The notes under the pieces are model-generated. The model made no database searches. It was given only the letters and a program-made list of their open reading frames with translations, and was not told the DNA's origin. A stretch of 64,000 nucleotides of DNA from Hetaerina americana (taxonomy: Eukaryota > Arthropoda > Insecta > Odonata > Calopterygidae), in contig JAKTNV010000009.1 in assembly GCA_022747635.1 (NCBI GenBank), forward strand, positions 632,501-696,500, read 5' to 3'. Within the stretch, counting starts at the first letter, position 1. Each line of letters opens with the position of its first letter. The translations under genes and the position numbers were made by a program. Positions 43,786-55,667 of the stretch are shown in pieces.

Positions 43786-44110
43786 GTTCGCTGAAGCAGG
43801 AGGATGGACGTAGACTGGAGGCTTTTGAAATGTGGGTGTGGAGAAGAATGGAGAAGGTGAAATAGACGGAGAAGAAAACAAACGAGGAAGTACTTGGTAT
43901 GGTGGGCGAAGAGAGGGGTTTGTTGGGAGAAATCCTATGGAGGCAGGAAAAGTGGATGAAAGGCATACTGATCGGCAGTGGGATGTCGAAGATTGTGAGA
44001 TAGAGGGGAAAAGTTAGACGAACGAGAAAGGGGCAAAAATAGGATAGGGATGTTAGACGGGATGAAGGGAGGAAGGGATTATACTTAGATAAGGGACTTG
44101 TTGTAGAGGG
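43786..44110 (+). pseudogene. RTE-type LINE C-terminal fragment
   Basis: The plus-strand translation includes RLEAFEMWVWRRMEKVKWTE, NEEVLGMVGEERGLLGEIL and WRQEKWMKGIL, the typical C-terminal pattern of RTE-type LINE proteins (EALEMWxxRRM...W.D...NEEVL). Frameshifted after about 44010. Confidence 0.72.
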
Positions 44111-44185
44111 ATTCGTTATTATACGGAGGGACTTGTAGAGTTGGACGCCGTATTGTGTTTTGTTGGGAGATATTTATTTGGTAGT

Positions 44186-44224
44186 CGTGTTCATTCAAAA
44201 CCTACCTTAACTGGTGGATCAACT
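44186..44224 (-). repeat. Recurrent 45-bp motif, inverted copy
   Basis: AAACCTACCTTAACTGGTGG is the reverse complement of the block at 17915-17944, with flanking similarity on both sides. Confidence 0.55.
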
Positions 44225-44518
44225 AATAATATCACATTGCAAGAAAGCATTAAATCGTTATTCATTATGTATTTATGAGCCACACTCATTATTCTCTAAC
44301 CGTCATCAGTGTATCTCACATGCTGGCGCTCTGTCCTATCGCGCTAACGTACGCACGCGTACATAATCCACTGCCGGAGTGACGGAAGCGCAAAATCCCG
44401 AGTTTAACTCCGCCCCGGGCGCCCACGAGGAGAAGAGCGCATCCAACCGGTAAGTGAACGCTTGAGGTTCCAATAAATATCAACAGAATCAAATCTTATC
44501 TTATTGCGTTTTTCACTA

Positions 44519-44660
44519 AATTAGCCTTTCAAACGATGCAACAATTTCAGAGTAAAAATCATCCAATCATTTGGATCCCGCTCAATCGCCTTGACCGGGA
44601 TCCGAACCCGGATCCCTCGATGTCCGACCGAGTGCTTTAGCCAGTTGGTTGTTAAACTCT
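44519..44660 (-). mobile_element. tRNA-like SINE fragment (S3)
   Basis: The minus strand reads TGGCTAAAGCACTCGG (A-box-like) then GGGTTCGGATCCCGG (B box, 44609-44595), spaced as in a tRNA and followed by unrelated AT-rich sequence to about 44519. The acceptor ends do not pair, so it is a SINE head rather than a tRNA gene. Confidence 0.6.
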
Positions 44661-44929
44661 GAAATTTAGGAGGCTTTAAAGGAACAAGATGTCGCGACGA
44701 AATCACCGTGCACTCAATGTCACAAACATTCGTAGTCGTGCGCGATGCGCCACAGTCCACGCACGAGGTTAAAGCCAAATTTAAAAAGACTAGGGGGTGC
44801 AGTGGTCACAGGTATAACAACTTAGAACACCGCCCAATCTGTAGTTCAGTACAAAAAGCACACCCTTGTAACATTCACGCAGTTCTTCATCTCCGCATCC
44901 TTCCTTCCGTCCGTCCCGACCCCTCCCCG

Positions 44930-45330
44930 CCCCGATTCCTCCCATGCCCCACCTACTCCCCCACCTCCTCCCCCACCTCCTCCCCTCCGGCGTCCCAGCT
45001 CCAATCAGAATACTCCAGATCAAGACTCTTTTCCAGACTCCTTCGCACATCTCCCTACAACCCCCTCTCCTCCCCCACCTGCCTTTCGTATCTTCGTGGG
45101 CTTTTATCCCCGCTTCTCTTTATATTTTCCATACCTCTTCACTCATACACTTCAAAAGCCTAAACCCCCACCTCATTTGGCTTCAACGGCTCTGTCCGCA
45201 ACATACAAAACGAAACTCCATATCAAAGTTATACACTAATATTTTCTTAACATTCGTACTCAACATCCCCGTCACCAGCTTCAATCTCTTTTGGCTTCTT
45301 AAGCCCGTTTTCGCCGTTATTTTCTACATA
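44930..45330 (-). pseudogene. RTE-type LINE C-terminal fragment
   Basis: Minus-strand pieces LKPNEVGV, AFEVYE, QVGEERGL and RRSLEKSLDLEYSDWSWDAG resemble the fragment at 43786 and the C-terminus of the RTE copy at 50769. Interspersed stops. The region 44900-45000 is C/T-rich on the plus strand. Confidence 0.55.
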
Positions 45331-48300
45331 AATGCTACAGGAAATGCGGGAAGAGTAACATGGGAAGGGCTTAAACTAAGAAGAATGTAAAACCGGCGGC
45401 GAGATCAATTTCTAAGATGATCAGGAAATAGTGAGGCAAACAGCGAAGGGATTTCTGCTATTGTTGATTTCTTCGCAGAAACAATGTAGAGATATTTGGG
45501 GTGATGACTGGCAACAGTTGTAAGAGTAATAAAGCTAAATAATTAGGAAAACCGAGGTGATTAGAAAAACCTGAGAGCATAAACTGGAGCCTTTGGATCA
45601 AACATGTACCTCCGCAGAATTATAGAGGAAGATGAGCTGGATGGCGGGTGAAATGGGGAGGAGAAGACTCGAGTGAAAGAAAAGGCTTGCGCAAAAAAGA
45701 TAAAAGACGAAGGATACGCTGAGTAGATGTTTGATAAAGAATCAGGTGAAACTTTAATATGGAGGATAGGTTTTTATAATTGTGAGACCTAGCCTTTGAG
45801 CTAAAGGAATAAGTAAATGGTGGTGTGTATCGCTTTTCTGATGTGATTGGCAATGGAGAAAATAAGTTGAAGAGAGAGAGAGGAAGGCTGACGCCAAGGT
45901 TTTGAATAGAGTGGGCGAAGATGGGAAGTTACTCGTTGAAATGAGAAAAGGCAGAGAAAGTTGTCGGAGGAAATGCTGAACTGAAGAAGTACGCTCAAGT
46001 CCGCAAGAGAGCGAGACGGATGGGCGAGTGCGCATGAGCAGAGGAAGAGAGGGAGTGGACTCTGAAGAGAGCGCGAATGAAGGCGCACTTCAACAATAAA
46101 GGCTCAGGCACACGTCACTAAGATATGTGGGGGGGGGTGGGAAATAGGAAATGCTCGCAACGCACAGACGTAAACACTCTTCAGAGACCATGAAAGACCT
46201 ACCTCTAAACAGGTATAATACACAGAGTATGTATATTGAATGAAAAAAGAATTATCGTGACCACGACGTTTGAAGAGTCTCCCAGAAACGAATTCATAAT
46301 CACTCCCTTGTTTGAAATGTAGATTAACTCCTATAAATATTCAATTTATTGGTAAACATATGAATCTGGTCCGTTATTTAAATTTAACGAAGTGCATTAG
46401 GATCTGGATGCAAAAAGGTTTTGAGTTTGAATGTGGCAATGGATAATTCGCGTTTGCTTCGCGACCGTACAAGTTTGCGAGGATAGATTGCATGTTTGGC
46501 GAGAAGACAATGCTCATGGGGGGAGCGTTAGAGACAGCCGCCTTCGATCAAGCTGAGCTGTCGAGAAATTCATTTCTCCTTCCTTCACTCCATTTTGAGG
46601 AGAAAATAAAGGAAATGGAGCGAAGAAAGAAGAACCTTTGCCTCCAGAGAAACGCGCCGCCCGCCCCAATCCAATCCCTCACGACGACGACTTTCAGCCC
46701 CCGAAATGGATTTTGAGTACCCCCTCCTCGCCGCTCCCGACGTAAATTCATGAATATTGGGCGACAGTGACAGTCTTGAATAATAAATCTCCCTTCCCGT
46801 ACTTCTTTTCCCTATTCCTCTCTTTCTTTCCCTCCGAATGGATGTGAAAATCAATGTTTCGGAAGTGAAGAGGGAGCAGGAGGTCCGTTTGATGGGCTCG
46901 TCGGTCAGTGATGGAGGAGTTCATTGCGCAGAGGATTGATTGCACAGAGGATTGAGAGCGGGGAGGTTTGGAGGAACAGACGACCGAGGAAATTCGAATC
47001 TATGAGATAATGTTGAAAATGCTACTTAGGAATTTTGAGGTCAACGATAAAAAATATTTCCGTTGCTTCATTAAATATTCCCTTTTACTGAAGGTTGGAA
47101 CCGCTCGCCGTCGAGATGGGACGAGTGATCGCAGGGCGTGGCGGCGGCCATTCACGGGGCTGGCGCGGAATGCCACAATTGGCGGTGGTGGTATCACTGC
47201 GCTTGCTGCAATAGACTCGTCGGCAGAAGGTGCCTACAATTATGTTGCATGCCTTCCCAATCATTTTAAAACAATATTTGACATAAATACTAACTGCAGT
47301 TTAAATATTGCTTACAATGACGCACCGCAGTGAATCAAGATAAAAATGCACACGTCATACTCAGAAATGGAATGACCACAAAAATATCACCAGTGTGAGA
47401 GACTTTTCTCAGAGAAAGCTTGAAAAACACTATGCAAGAGGGGAGGTGGCCCGTGAGAAAGCTTTCCTGGTAAAAACCACAAGATTCCCTTTGGTTAATC
47501 TCAGTTTTACACAAACTGCTTGAATTGGGAGGCAAAGCGCAGAATAAGAATTGGAAAAGGGCTGTGGGAAATGCAAAAGTGTATGGCAACACGAAAGAAT
47601 GAAGACGGGAGTGAAATGGAAGGTGTGGTCCACGAGGCCAAATTAGGAGGTCGGGCGAGGCAAAGTTCCACGCCCTCGCTCCGCCAATCGGAGGGACCCT
47701 GGTGGTTTCCCGACGACGTCCGGAGGTGGCCCCCACCCACCCAATACGCCTGAACTTCAAGGGATTGCACCTCATAGTACGTACGGGGCCCGCAACTCAT
47801 TTATTTTGCAATAATATGGACCAACTAAAGAGAATAAAGGACGTGCGTTTTCCTATTGCTCCAAAAATCACTCAATTATTCTGGAAATGCGTGACTAATA
47901 GTTCTTCGTTTCTTTGCTTTTGACCACGTGATTCAACAGATTCTTCATTGATGAGCTCCATTAGGTATAACATTTTTTGGGAATTCAACCAATACATCCG
48001 TCTTTTATGATTGGCATTAATCTATCAAAAGGCTGCTCATTGATGATATGATAACTAAGCCTCCCTCCAAATCCTCAATTACTACTGCAACCTTCATTCC
48101 ACGTTCGTTCCAAATCATTTTTTCTCATTGATCGCACAATATAGTTTTTCCTCTCAGTGGCCACTTTCCGGTTGTATCAGCGGATAATTCCTTAACTGGT
48201 GCGGTCTAACTTTACCTCTGCCAATAGTATTGATCCACTCACTTCCTCCATAAACCCTATCCTCTCCCAAACTCCCTATTCACTATAATGGCCACTCCCT

Positions 48301-48474
48301 CCAGTCACCTGAAGTTCTCCTGAAACTACCACTCCATCAATCCACGTTGTCTATTCATCTCACCTCAAGTAAACCTAATATTACTTAACCCGCTCCATCT
48401 ATTCCTCTATTCATCCACTTCTTACGAGAAACACATTTGGCAAAAAAGATCGATCCGTGCTTTTTTCTATTTGT
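45331..48474. other. No gene recognised
   Basis: Mixed AT-rich and GC-richer segments (46490-46720, 47100-47330, 47500-47760). Open frames are short, on both strands and without domains. Confidence 0.4.
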
Positions 48475-48755
48475 TTTCGTCTATAGTATCATGGGAATGA
48501 TAATTGAGGTGGTTTCTAGTTGACTTCCTCAATAGTGTTTTTAACGTGACACCATCACTCAATGGCAATGGTCCCATTGCGGTAAGACGCCGATGCAGCC
48601 GCCTCACTGAGGAACAGACGCTGCGTGGACTACCTTTCGTCTGGCTACTAACCTTCGACCTATCTGGCATGGGTCTACCTACCAGGAGCAATTATTATTA
48701 TTCCCGCCAGCACAGCTCTGGGGTTTCATCAGAACGCATAGCCCCCGCGAGCTAA
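48475..48755 (-). repeat. RTE-type LINE 5' region
   Basis: The reverse complement of sequence at 26065-26265, including the AACACTATTGAGGA and AATTATCATTCCCA words and GGAGCAATTATTATTATTCC. Non-coding 5' UTR-like sequence without the endonuclease. Confidence 0.7.
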
Positions 48756-48985
48756 GATTTTAGTCCATGGGGAGTGACATTATACATTATATCAGGAATG
48801 GATGGTAGGAGGGATCATTTTGAGGGAATAATTCACACTAAAAATAAAAATCACTTTGATCATCCATATACCTTGTATTATGCACGACCTAGGTTTCAAG
48901 AGTCATCATTAGGAGATGTAGAATTTGTAATTCGAGACCTAGGTCGTACTAAATGCAAGGAATTTGGAAGAACAAAGTATTTTCT

Positions 48986-49181
48986 TTCGTGAAGGATTCT
49001 CGGGTCTTCCACCGGGTCAAGGGTTCCATATTGGCCGACGTTTCGATGCCCGACTCGTGCATCGTCTTTAGGGTTGAACCCTGATCCTATCAACCCTGAA
49101 GACGATGCACGAGTCGGGCATCGAAACGTCGGCCAATATGGAACCCTTGACCCGGTGGAAGACCCGAGAATCCTTCACGAA
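48986..49181. repeat. 92-bp-arm inverted repeat of Penelope-type ends
   Basis: The left arm 48986-49077 and right arm 49090-49181 are reverse complements with a single mismatch I can find, separated by 12 bp. Each arm contains a hammerhead core plus downstream sequence (GACCCGGTGGAAGACCCGAG), which is homologous to the 3' end of PLE1 (56825-56866). The whole could fold into an almost perfect 92-bp stem. Confidence 0.92.
49088..49140 (+). ncRNA. Hammerhead ribozyme motif, intact core
   Basis: CTGAAGA at 49096-49102, a 5-bp stem II GATGC/GCATC (49104-49108, 49118-49122) with a 9-nt loop, GAAAC at 49123-49127 and GTC at 49128-49130. Predicted cleavage is after 49130. Helix III is just ACGT, palindromic, so a dimeric form would be needed. 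Helix I starts CC/GG. The opposite arm (minus strand, 49071-49020) has CTAAAGA in place of CTGAAGA, a change at a core G expected to abolish activity. Confidence 0.75.
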
Positions 49182-49292
49182 TCAAATACGCCGGGAAAGC
49201 ACCAGATCTTACTTCTAAGTATTTTCTTGTCCACTATTTTGTTACTAGCTAAATGAATTCCATAATTATACTAAATTTAACAATATTGATCC

Positions 49293-49486
<194 letters not shown>

Positions 49487-49566
49487 CTGATTCCGCCTTC
49501 CCCACCTCTCCTGTATTTGTCCTTTATTAGCGTTCCAATCCCTTTTCCTTATATCTGTTTCTATGT

Positions 49567-49795
49567 AGTAGGGAGGCGACCGACAGCTGCGGTCATTTGA
49601 GCCATTTGGACAGGAAAGGATGAAGGGTGGAGAGAAACCAGGCGTCGGCATGGGCCTGCTCTTTACCAAAGGCGCCATGGGGTCCATAGTTTAACGTCCC
49701 ATCCGACGGAGGGCGTACTCACTCAAAGTGCCCTCCACAAAGCACCTCAAGTAGGGATTGAGATACCACTGAAAAATATTAACATCGCATGGACA
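49567..49795 (-). mobile_element. SINE S1, head-truncated copy
   Basis: The same body as 40379-40600: GGCGACCGACAGCTGCGGTC, AACGTCCCATCCGACGGA and AGTGCCCTCCACAAAGCACC. The tRNA-like head is missing, so it is 5'-truncated on the minus strand. Confidence 0.88.
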
Positions 49796-49799
49796 CCAC

Positions 49800-50740
49800 C
49801 ATTAACATCTCACCTCTATATTGGTGGCTGAATCAGGTAGGAATTCTAGGATGCTGAGAGCAAAACACTGGTCGAATGAAAGGTTGTGGGAATTGGCGTG
49901 TGAAGGGATAGGAAGAGATGAGAGTGAGGCAGAATTGCAGGAGTACCGGTGATTATTCATTCGAATGGATAAGGGGGTAATGCATTCGCCTATGTAAAAG
50001 GAATTGCAATGTTTGCATGATAAAAGATACATAATATTTTTTGAGAGGCAATTAGCGTGGGGACAAGGTGAGGGGGCTATGAGGGGATGTAGGGAGAGGG
50101 GAGTAGGCATAATAAGAGGACAGGTTTTACATCGGGGGCGGTTGCAAGTTGGGGAAATATTAGGAAATTTGTCACGGGGGGGCGCCAAAGGGTTAGTGGA
50201 TCTCAGAAGGTTTTTGAGACTGGCGGGTCGTCTGTATGCGATAGATGGGCATTGGGGTAGTAAGGATGAGGTCGCCTCATTGTCATGTAAAATTGGATAG
50301 AGTTATTTAAGAAGGGTTTTCAGTCTGTGTGATCCCAGGAAATAGGTGGTGCAAAGGTTGGGTCCTGCGTCAGATGTGGGCTTGTTATTGTGTGGTGTGT
50401 GTGGTCGGGTGGAGCGGTGGATTTTATTTTGTAGCAACTTTTCTGGGTAACCGCGTTTGAGGAGTGCAAGATGGAGATTGGCAAGGTATTTGTTGAGAGT
50501 GGCTGTGGTGTTGCAATTTCGGTGTCCGCGGATGGAGAGAGAGTTAGGAATCGAGCGTTTCGTGTGTTGACGATGACAGCTAGTGCGGTGTAGGTATTGC
50601 TGATGGTTAAGGATTTGATGTGTACTGAAGTAGTGAATTTGTTTTTTTGAAGTGAGATGTCTGTGTCCAGAAAGGTGACGGTGGAGTCTGAAATGGAAGA
50701 GGTGAATTTAACAGTGAAAGATGAATTTAAGGCGATTAAC
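49800..50740 (-). pseudogene. Penelope-like element fragment, second lineage (PLE2)
   Basis: The minus-strand GIY-YIG domain at 50188-49802 reads PTCNRPRCKTCPLI (a cysteine motif), NIMYLLSCKHCNSFYIGECI and SIRMNNHR. Upstream on the same strand (50300-50740) are frameshifted RT C-terminal pieces (TVTFLDTDISLQKNKF, then HTKRSIPNSLSIRGHR). The C-x(4)-C-x2-C arrangement before GIY-YIG and the overall sequence differ from PLE1, so a separate Penelope lineage is represented. The 5' part with the catalytic RT core is absent. Confidence 0.75.
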
Positions 50741-52560
50741 CATTAGCAATACCTACACCACACTACGTCTATCCTCCTGCTTCAATGACCACGTTTCCGC
50801 GCCATACATAGCTATGCTCCATTTCAAAGTTTTTTAGTCTTTTCTTAATATCCTTACTCAACGTCCCCGTCATTAACTCCCTCCTCCTTGCGAAAGCCTC
50901 TTTGCCTAGCGCAATTCTTCTCCTTACGACCCTACTACTTTGACCGTTTCGGTCCATAACACTACCGAGATATGTTAACTGTTCTACCTGCTCTAGTTTT
51001 TGCCCTCCTATTTTAATGCTTATCTTAGCCTTTTTCTTTCTAGAAAATCGCATAACCTTTGTTTTATTAATATTGATTTTCATCCTATACCTGTCGCACT
51101 GAATTTCCAATTCACTCAGCAATGCTTGCAACCCCTTGGCTCTCTGACAAACTAAAGCTTGGTCATCAGCAAACCTAACTGACTTTACGAATTCCCCGCC
51201 CACATTCATTCCTACCTCCAGTTCTTCCCATGCCTCTTTGATCATTTCCTCTGCATTCAGGTTGAAAGGCAACGGTGGTAATGGGCAACCCAGCCTTACA
51301 CCCCTTTCCTAATACTGCCCATCCGGACTCCGTGTTTCCCACCCGCACCTGAGCAGTCTGAGACATGTACAGGTTGCGGATTAGCCCCCTTTCCCTCCAA
51401 TCTATTCCTTTTTTCTGCAGAATACTCATTAGTTTTTCCCAATTCACTCAATCAAAGGCTTTTTTGAAATCTACGAAAAGAGCAAATACCTCCTGGTTGT
51501 ATTCTATGTTCCTCTCAACTAATAATCTCATTACTGCAATAGCATCACGCGTACCTCTCCCCTTCCTAAACCCAAATTGATTCTCCCCTAAGTAATCATT
51601 TGCCCTACTCTCTATCCTTTTCTTTATGATCCTGAGAACCACTTTAGCTGCTTGGGATATCAAACTTATTGTCCTGTAGTCCTCACATGATGTAGCCTCT
51701 ACCTTTTTTGGAATAGGAACTAAAACTGATCTCACAAAGTCTTCCAGCCAGATTCCTTCCTCATAAATACTACGAATCAGCCCATATAGCCTCTTCCTCT
51801 CACATTTTCCTAAGCATTTCAATAGTTCCACTGGAATGTTATCCACCCCCACGGCCTTATATAGTTTCATCTCCCTTAATGCCTTTTCTATCTCATTGTC
51901 TAGTATGCCCGGACCTAAGCTGTCTTTCTCTACGTCATATTCTTTTTCAATGACTAACTTTGTTGGTCCAAGTTCTTTACTATACAGTTCTTCTATATAC
52001 TCCTTCCATCTCTCTTGGATCTTTCCTGCGTCAACTATAACCTTCCCCGCCTTATCTCTAACTGTTAGTATAGATCTTCCTCTCTTACTGCCCGATAACA
52101 ATTTAACTTTGCTGTACAGCGCACCGGTTTCCCCCTTCCTCTGCAGACTTTCCTAATCCTCGCACTGCGTCTTTCACCACGCTTTTTTTGCTTTATTTGT
52201 TGCCCGACTCTATTTATTGTTTAATAATTTGTACTTCATTTTGCCTAATCCAGTATTTACATTCTTCCATTTTCGCCGCTCATCCATCTTTGTAATCATC
52301 TCATTCGTGATCCATGGTTTCCTAGTCCTTTTAGCGTTAACGGTTCCAATAGTGCCTTTTGCGGCTTTAGACAACCCTTTACTTTACTTTCATGCTTACA
52401 TACTTTCCCATTTTTTCTCCGACATCTTCTTCCTTATGGTTGCTCGATGGCATGTATACCTGAATAATAACCAAGTTCGTCGGTTTTGCTATTATCTCTA
52501 CTAGTTATAAGGTATCCGTTACTTACTCTATGTCGACTACGCTTCTTCCTACCTCTTCAT
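50741..52560 (-). pseudogene. RTE-type LINE endonuclease end and reverse transcriptase (R3)
   Basis: The best-preserved RTE RT in the window, in two overlapping frames. From 52101: EELYSKELGPTKLVIEKEYD, GVDNIPVELLKCLGK, SVLVPIPKKVEATSCEDY, QFGFRKGRGTRDAI and VFALFVDFKKAFD (motif A). Then, in another frame, MSQTAQVRVGN and GKGCKAGLPITTV (motif B, mutated). Then VKSVRFADDQALV (motif C, FADD intact), QLTYLGSVMD and the C-terminus to 50769. Upstream to about 52560 are endonuclease-linker remnants (KPWITNEMITKMDERRKWKN). Related copies are at 19091 and 59001. Confidence 0.87.
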
Positions 52561-55500
52561 TTTCTACATCTACTTAATACCCCGCAAGCCGCCGCAAGGG
52601 CGTGTGGCGGGGGGTGCTAGGACACCACCCGTAATTTAGAAAAGAAAAAGAAAAAAAAACCGCATGCAATAACCACAAAATCATGTATTAAAAAAAACAT
52701 GGCATACATTCATGCATGAACACTTATACCCCACACTCATGCAAACACAATAAAACTACCAACTAACATACACATGCACCTGAAAGTATACCTAATTGCT
52801 TTGCAGTGTTTAACTTTGCTCCGACTTGTAAATTCAACGTTTTTAATAATTCTAAAGTGACTTCGGTTTCTTGCTATTATGATTTCTGATTGTTCGGGGA
52901 AAGAATGAGTATTTGTACCTATCTGTCTTGGAATCTATCTCCCTTAGTTTATCTTTGTGGTCTGATCTACCTAAGTAGTGTGGGGCCATTATAATTCCTT
53001 CAGTGTCATAGTTAAACTCGTTTGTTCTGAACCTTTCTAAAAGTCTAAGCCTCGCTTGTTCTCTCCGCACTTCAAGTGGTTCCCAGCCTAAATCCCCTAA
53101 GAGACCTGTCACACTTGTGTTCTTATCATAACAATTTTTAACGAATCTAGCGGATTTTCTCTGGACTTTATCTAATTTTTTTCGCCAAATTTTCTCCCAC
53201 GGATCCCAAATACTTGCGGCGTATTCCAAATGAGGTCTAATTAGAGCAAAAAAACACCTCTCTTTAACTTTTTCATTACATTTCCCCACCACCCGTTGTA
53301 TGAAGCCAAGTTTCTTTCAAGCTGATCCGCATATTGTCCTGATATGTGCTCCCCATGAAAGGCGTGGTGTTAGAACAACCCCCAAATATTTAACTTGATT
53401 TGCCGTAGTCAATACTGAACCCTCTATTTTATAGTTTATATCCTGTTCCTCGCTTCCTTTGTTCCAAAATTTCAAAATTGCACATTTATCTATATTAAGT
53501 GTTAATCCCCATTTATTGCACCATTCCGAGATATTGTCTAAGTCTCTAGAGAGTAGCTCGCGATCTAGTTGACTCCTTATTTCCCTGTATATCACCGTGT
53601 CGTCAGCAAATAACCTTAGATTGCTACTAACGTGTGTGCTTAAGTCATTTATGTATATTAAGAACAGAAGAGGCCCTATTACACTTCCCTGGGGGACGCC
53701 CGAAGTTACATCTCTATCCGTTGAGCACAACCCATCTATGACTACTATTTGTTTGCGGTTTGACAAGAAGTCTCTAATCCAATTAATTATTTTCTCATTG
53801 ATCCCATAGTATTTAAGTTTATGTAACAATTTATTGTGTGGGACTTTGTCTAAGGCTTTTTTGAAATCCAGGAATACTGCATCGACTAGTGTGTTGTTTT
53901 CTCCCGATCTAAGTATATCGTGAATGAAGAGACCAAGTTGTGTTTCGCAAGATCTGCTTTTCCTAAATCCGTGCTGGTTGTGGATTAGTATTTTCCTACT
54001 ATCAAGAAATCTCATAATGTTAGTGACAATAATGTGTTCCAATATTTTACAAGAGATCGATGTTAAAGATATGGGTCGGTAATTGGTTGGTTTATCCCTA
54101 TCGCCGCCTTTATAGATGGGAGTTATATGGGCTAGCTTCCAGTCGCGAGGCACTGAGCCTTCTTCTATCGATTTAAAAAAACAATATGTAAAAACGGGGC
54201 AATGTCTTCAGCTAATTCCTTTAATAATCTAGCAGGTATTTCTTCCGGACCAAGTGCCTTGTGTGCTTTAATACTACGGAGCAGATGTACTATTCCCTGC
54301 TTGGTCAGTGTAAGATCGCTCATGTGTTCCCCGGGTGGGTGTGGAGGATCATTTGGTGCGTTTGTGTTTTTTCTGTAGACGCTCTGGAAAAAATGATTTA
54401 AAATATTTGCCTTTTTCACGCTATCTGTAATGATTTCTCCATTTTCAGTCTTCAAAGAGTGAACAGTAGGACGTTTACCCTGTATTTCCCTAACATAGGA
54501 CCAGAATGACTTTGGATTTTCCTCAAGATATTCGCTAAGCATTTTAGATTTAAAAGAGTGTAGTGCTGTGCGCATAATACTTTTCGTCTTACTTCGACAT
54601 TCTTTTAGTTGCTGTTTGGATGTATTCACATAAATTATATCGTCACTTTTTAAACTCTTTTTGAAATTTGACTGTAGCTTTCTTTGCCTTCTTAATGCCG
54701 ATCTGACTTCCCCGTTGTACCATCTAGTTTCCTTACTGTCGGATTTGAGTTTGGACGGGATGTACGTCTTCATTCCTTCGCGTAAAATATTTAAGAAATA
54801 ATTCTAAGTGTTATCTGTATTGGTTGTCAGTGTTTTTGTCTTGTATTCTGGTATTTTTATCTTTAAATATTCTCTTAGTCCGTTAAAATTTGCCTTGGTA
54901 TATAGGTATCTTTTACGCTTTTCTTTGTTTATTTTGACGAACTTAGTTTTTAACTTTACAAGAATAGCCTTATGGTCACTGATTCCGTCTATTATTTCAA
55001 TGTTAGTAATGATTTCGGGCTTAGATGTCGCAAATATGTCTAGTATGCTTTGGCCCCGTGTTGGTGATTTAACAATTTGTTCTAAGGAGTGCTTTGTGAA
55101 TATATGAAGGAGTTCTTGGCATGAATCTCTGTTTTTGGCAGATTTTCCTACGCAGTAGTTGTCCCAGTCAATTGACGGTAGATTTGTGTCCCCAGCGATT
55201 ATAGTAATACTGTTGCTTTGTCCGCTGCTGATAGTGGATATTTGTTCGTCGAGCTTGTGTAGGACATCTGTGTTAGAATCTGGGGGTCTATAAAATGAAC
55301 ACACGAATAGGCTTCTGCCGTTGTAGTCCTTAATGTTGCACCAAACGCTTGCTATGTCATCTACGTCGCATTCATATCGTTGACTAATAAGATGTGACTT
55401 TACTGCAATGAATACTCCACCACCCAACCTATTTGGTGTATCCCTTCTGTAAATTGTGAAACCGTTTGGAAAAACCTCATTGTTTGCTATGTCTCCCGTG

Positions 55501-55664
55501 AGCCAACTTTCCGTTCCAACTACTATGTCTGCGTTTGTACTGACAAAAATATGTTCAATATCTGATATTTTTTTTCTAATGCTAACGCAGTTTAATGTTA
55601 TAATTTTAATTTGGTCAATTACTTTTTGTTTTTCGTTGTTATGTACGCTAACAAATGCATCATG
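52561..55664 (-). mobile_element. LINE-B, sibling of LINE-A, 5'-truncated
   Basis: A minus-strand copy of the LINE-A family. It runs from the hexamer tail and stem-loop (T8, 52561-52640) through the 3' UTR, RT and endonuclease to about 55664, just upstream of the endonuclease start. It is very close to LINE-A in protein and 3' UTR sequence. It lacks the Penelope-like tail and the duplicated RT end seen in front of LINE-A. At 55664 it is joined directly to a plus-strand LINE-C fragment. Confidence 0.92.
52852..54153 (-). pseudogene. LINE-B reverse transcriptase, frameshifted
   Basis: Two frames: 54153-53317 with NYRPISLTSIS, AVFLDFKKALDKVPH (motif A), VTSGVPQGSVIGPLLFLIYI (motif B), LRLFADDTVIY (motif C) and YLGVVLTPRLSWGAH; then 53292-52852 with the C-terminal domain to KKPKSL. 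A small indel near 53305 (AGCTTGAAAG side) separates them. Motif A has AL where LINE-A has AF (KKALDKV), and the catalytic D is kept. Confidence 0.88.
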
Positions 55665-55667
55665 CAA
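54165..55667 (-). pseudogene. LINE-B endonuclease and linker, frameshifted
   Basis: The endonuclease frame 55667-54804 has IKIITLNCVS, VVGTESWLTGD, FYRPPDSNTD, IIAGDTNLPSIDWD and GISDHKAIL, all catalytic positions present. The linker frame 54773-54165 contains FWSYVREIQGKRPTV and continues through PPGEHMSDLTLTKQGIV into the RT region without the frameshift found in LINE-A. Breaks lie near 54790 and 54160. This shows the intact family encodes one EN-RT protein. Confidence 0.88.

Noticed and set aside
44591..44650. tRNA gene on the minus strand
   Set aside because: The B box is present but there is no cloverleaf with a paired acceptor stem. It is better read as a SINE head.
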